A program made the position numbers and the translations under genes. Source: Rhodeus uyekii (taxonomy: Eukaryota; Chordata; Actinopteri; Cypriniformes; Acheilognathidae). From it: a stretch of 64,000 bases of DNA. Every line of letters begins with the position of its first letter. The first letter of the stretch is position 1. The stretch covers positions 2,655,501 through 2,719,500 of the forward strand of contig JAWRVZ010000057.1 of assembly GCA_037043235.1 (NCBI GenBank), in the 5' to 3' direction. Shown here piece by piece: positions 60,144 to 64,000 of this stretch. The notes under the pieces are model-generated. The model ran no database searches, was not told the DNA's origin, and saw nothing but the letters and a program-made list of their open reading frames with translations.

Positions 60144-60190
60144 TGTTTACCAATCTGACTCTCTTACCATGAGGCCACGACTGCTCCACT
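60144..60190 (-). repeat. tRNA-like head upstream of the gag-like ORF
   Basis: On the minus strand it reads gtggagcagtcgtggcctca then tggtaagagagtcagattgg, like the 5' half of a tRNA-derived SINE (A-box region) without a B box. It ends seven bases before the ATG of the gag-like ORF. Confidence 0.55.
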
Positions 60191-60361
60191 TTTTTGTTTC
60201 ATTAACATAAAATAAAAAAATTAACATTAACTTAGTGTTGCAAGCACCAATGATCTACTGTTTGAGCTTCAGGAGATTGAACAAGTTTATGGGAAGCCAG
60301 AAACATAGATTAGCCTAACTCTGTCTGTTGTACACATTGTTATTTTCGACAAAACACATTA

Positions 60362-60452
60362 TAGGTGTATACACGTTGAGATTTGAGATAAACCACGGCG
60401 CAAGAGCTTGTCAAACCGTGGGTGGAGTATGGTATGGATACACCTCTAGTAG
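60362..60452. repeat. Short hairpin repeat
   Basis: taggtgtatacacg on the left and ggatacacctcta on the right form an inverted pair, with accacggc/ccgtgggt inside. Probably a foldback fragment. Confidence 0.5.
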
Positions 60453-60654
60453 AAATTAAACATTTAAAAAGCATGAAACTCTACATTTGCTGCCATAAAA
60501 GTTTAAACTCTCCTGGCAAGGCTTACCTTACCTTGATCCCGTTTAGATTCAAAAGCATCAATTAAGGGACCTGGCTTGGTGTTGCAGTTTGTGTTTCAAC
60601 TCATCCTGAAGATGTTCAGCAGGGTTCAGGTCTGAGCTGTGCTGGCTAATAAGT

Positions 60655-60716
60655 TCCCTCAACATGGCAGCACCAGAGATGCTTTATAAGCATCTCTGGT
60701 ACTGCCATGTTGAATC
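60655..60716. repeat. Near-perfect hairpin
   Basis: caacatggcagcaccagaga and its inverse tctctggtactgccatgttg are separated by a loop of about 13 bases. The neighbourhood (gttcagcagggttcaggtct) resembles internal sequence of Tc1-like elements. Confidence 0.7.
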
Positions 60717-60719
60717 TGA

Positions 60720-63700
60720 CAGGGTTTTCAGCTTTAACAATAATAAAAGCCTATACTCTAATATGATGTATGTATAGCATCATTAAGATTTGTCCTCAGA
60801 GAAATGTCTAGAATAGTGAAACCTATTATAAGAGGGTATCCATTTACTTTTTGATACATACTGTATGTGGCTCAAATCTAATATACCTACTACTCACCTT
60901 TTAAAAAATAACTTACTAGTAGTGAAGTATGATGGTTGATACAACATGGCGTTGAGCTGCTTTCCATCAGCAGAGTCCGGACAACTTGTTAAATTGAGCA
61001 CCATAGGGAACATCTTAAACAGAAAACCTCTTTCTGTTTGCCCAGAACAGAAGCTTGGAAGAAAGTTCTTTCAGTAATCCCAAACACAAGGTTAAATAAA
61101 TATTGGTGCGGCTCAAAAACAATGAAGGTAAATGTCTTATGAAAGCTCAGCCAAAATCCTGCTCTTAATCTAATTGTAAATCCTTGCAGCACTATTTACG
61201 GATGTAGGATTTATGATTCATGATTCAGTGAAATGAGAAAATTAAATAAAGGTCTCCAAACATCTGCAAACCATTGTTTGTTGCCTTTATTTAAATTGTA
61301 ATCAATTTTTATAATCTGTAAAAAATACGTAGATGATTGACAATTCAACAGGTTTTTACATTACTAAAATATGATATATAAATATTATACTAAATATTAA
61401 ATAGTTTTTACATTATAAAAAATAATTTAAGCAAATTTTTTTATATGAAATTCAATTGGATTTTGAAAGTCAGTGTAATATAATTTAAGTTTAAATGACT
61501 TGTATGCTAAATTTGATTATACTTAAAAAATTAAGGCAACAAAAGAACTTTATTTACTAGATTTTAAGTTGAAATATGTGTACTTTTTTCTTTTCTTTTT
61601 TTATCTAAGAGTTTGTTAAGTGTGCTAAACTGAGTTTAACCTTTACCGTAATATCTCAGTTCTCATAGAGAATATATTATGTATTATGCACAAGGATGAT
61701 AGAAATGATTAAGAATGATCATTATTATAATTACCCAAGTAAATGTGAATATGTTTAAATGTAGGCACAAGGCAGATTTTGCGAAACAAGAGTGGAATAA
61801 TTTAACAGCCATAGTAAATGGATTATGTAACAGCAGCAAGAGAAATGGAAATAGGAGCAGTGGAAGAAAAGATAAAATTAAAGATTTTCCAGCCATTTTG
61901 GGCAGCTCATGCCTAAAAGCGGTAAATATGGGCAGAGGGTGAATTGAAATCAACTGACTGGTCAAATGTTGTTCTGAGGAGGAACAGTCTTTATCATAAT
62001 GTAATTTGAGATTAAATAAGGCCATGTGAACTCAAACATCACGAGTGTGACAAACAAGCCCACATAAAACACTGCAATCGTTCTCTTACGTTCCGTGTCT
62101 CTCAAAGATTTCTAAGTCTAAGGTATGTTCATTAATATCAAAGGAAACTTTGACCTTTCACAAAAGTAGGATTGTTTAACTTTCCAAAAGCAACGTCAAA
62201 AAAATATCTTCCATTCAGTAACTTTAAAAAGGATAGTTCACCAAAAAAGCATTTGCCCACTCATCTGTCATTTTGAAACCTATTTTAGCATTGCAAAATA
62301 AAAAATATGCTATTTTTTTATACATAGGCTGTCAAAAGGTTGCAAAACAAAGTTCATGTTGCTCACATCTAAAAACCTGGCACAGTCACACAGCACACGA
62401 GAAACAATGGCGCCATGGTGCACCAGGTTCATATTTACATTTATGCAATTACGCAAGAGACATTGCATCTCATGGTATGCATTTTAACAGTTCATGCATT
62501 CCTTCAAAACACATGAGAGTGCGAAAACTATTTCAACATGTCATGTGAACTATCATTTATTTACCAGCCTTAAAATGTATTCAGCTTTGTACTGGAAAAA
62601 ACAAAACAAATCTGGCTGTGATAGTCTTCAAATATCTTTTAAAAAATATATATTTTAACTTTTTTTTTACTGTTATTAAAAGATAAATTATAATCAAACC
62701 CAAACAAAACTACAACTGCAACTACATGCCCAACTGGGCCGCACATAAGAAGATTGCTATAACCAACAGAGTAAGTTTGAGGTGGGACTTAAACACAGCG
62801 CCACAACTCATTAACAACATGAAGAACATCAACATGAATTACTGCTGGGTCTGAAAATCAAGATAATGCATAAATAAGGAAACTAACCCATTAAGGGCAG
62901 AATAAATGTGCATCTGCTAGCTCATTTTCATAAATGCTATGGATCATCTTTTGGAGAAAGAATTACAACATGCTAGTGGTCTGATCCCACCGAACCCAAA
63001 GTTATTGAACCCAAATCTCACAGGAAACTTCTCATCTTTCAACAGCGCAGGAAGCGACAGTCCTGTTCAAGCTGTTCAATCACCTTTTGACTTTTTCACA
63101 TTCAAAATTCATGTATTTTAAAACAAAGTACAACAATCCATAAACATAAGCATATGTTTAGACATATGTTTGCTGATTAGTTTTATGTTCTTAAATTGTG
63201 GGAGCAACATAGAAGAGCATCTTTAAAAAAGAGCTTGTCAGCCAGTAGACTAAAACAAGTTTTTCTTAAAAATGACAAAAAAACCAAAACAATAGATAAC
63301 ATAACTAGAATAGCATAAGCTAGCATAAGCTACAACCTAACAACTTCTTAGACCATTCAGCAACACCCTGGCAATCTCTCAAAACACTGAGCATTTTGAT
63401 GGTGTATTTAAAAAAAAAAAAAACAGATTTACAATCTAGTTTTCTTTTAATGTTTGTGTGGAACTTCTAGATTTTTTTGTTCCTTCATAAATTAAATGGA
63501 AAGTAATGCCAACAGGCCATTATTGAGCCAAGAAAGATATCTAAACACATGACAAACATGAACGCTAATTCAATCAAAGGCCTGAATCATTCGAGCTCTG
63601 GTGGAGATTCTCATACTAAGTTAACAGGATCAGTTAATTTGAGTCACAGTCTGGCTAACCAAAACCAGCTGATGTTTTCTTCAGATATTATACAGTTTAA

Positions 63701-64000
63701 AAGTCTCAGGAAAGGAGCTGAATAAATTACAGGCATGCACATCTCTCTCATAGAGAGACTTTGTTTGTCTGCTCATGCAACCTTGTTTTGCAACCGATTT
63801 TATGATCAGAGTGCCGCTGATCACAGATTTAACATAAAAAGTTGAAAAGACATACGGTATATCATATGTGCATTAGTACATGTAACACAAGCATAATTGT
63901 GTTGTCGTCCCTTACCCTATAATGGTAAATGAATTACAGGCATCTTATTTGATGTACTTTAATTCAAACTTACAGATGGGCTGAGGGCCAGAGAGCCAAA
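60720..64000. other. Intergenic sequence upstream of akap12
   Basis: 3.3 kb of AT-rich sequence. The open frames present are short, lack matches I recognise and have no splice context. A scrap of the ttagttcacc-type repeat lies at about 62228. I see no gene. Confidence 0.6.

Larger units (their letters stand above)
58375..60190 (-). mobile_element. Non-autonomous gag-bearing retroelement
   Basis: On the minus strand: a tRNA-like head (60190-60144), a gag-like ORF from 60137, a 27-bp coding minisatellite (to about 58815) and a repeat-type tail down to about 58375. No pol genes or matching LTRs were found, so the class (gypsy-derived, LARD-like, or a SINE joined by chance) is open. Borders are approximate. 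It lies about 700 bases upstream of akap12 exon 1. Confidence 0.55.

Overview
The window is a piece of a teleost fish nuclear genome, most likely a cypriniform. The genes have many short exons with GT-AG introns. The AT-rich introns carry fish-type repeats: tRNA-derived SINEs with a TCGCTTTGGATAAAAGC-type tail, foldback Tc1-like elements, hAT and TTAA-flanked elements, an L2-like LINE fragment and Ty3/gypsy elements. The species cannot be named from sequence alone.

Five vertebrate genes are recognisable, read as exons joined by hand: syne1 (nesprin-1; only the last 22 exons, 878-28550, +), ccdc170 (29582-36469, -), rmnd1 (38949-42639, +), zbtb2 (45123-46527, +) and akap12 (48059-57600, -). 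Order and relative orientation match the human 6q25.1 block SYNE1-ESR1-CCDC170-ARMT1-RMND1-ZBTB2-AKAP12, except that ESR1 and ARMT1 are missing. This is the pattern expected of one of the two copies left by the teleost whole-genome duplication.

Region by region: 1-28550 is the C-terminal spectrin-repeat and KASH part of syne1, its introns loaded with repeats, including a complete but mutated Ty3/gypsy chromodomain retrotransposon (18420-24144, antisense) bounded by a 5-bp target-site duplication. 28551-29581 is the short convergent 3' space between syne1 and ccdc170. 36470-38948 is the divergent ccdc170/rmnd1 promoter space, with CRE, GC-box and ETS-like sites. 42640-45122 holds repeats and the zbtb2 5' exon. 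46528-48058 is the convergent zbtb2/akap12 3' space. akap12 has a 7.1-kb coding exon whose C-terminal third is an expanded Val/Thr/Pro repeat. 58375-60190 is a gag-like retroelement fused to a 27-bp minisatellite. 60191-64000 shows only degraded repeats.

The genes do not form a pathway; their adjacency is ancestral synteny. Nesprin-1 anchors nuclei to the cytoskeleton, CCDC170 is a Golgi/microtubule-associated coiled-coil protein, RMND1 supports mitochondrial translation, ZBTB2 is a DNA-binding regulator and AKAP12 is a membrane-associated kinase scaffold. I found no new multi-gene system. The most unusual items are the akap12 repeat expansion with no obvious PKA-anchoring helix, the minisatellite-gag element, and the repeat pair that brackets two in-frame syne1 exons.
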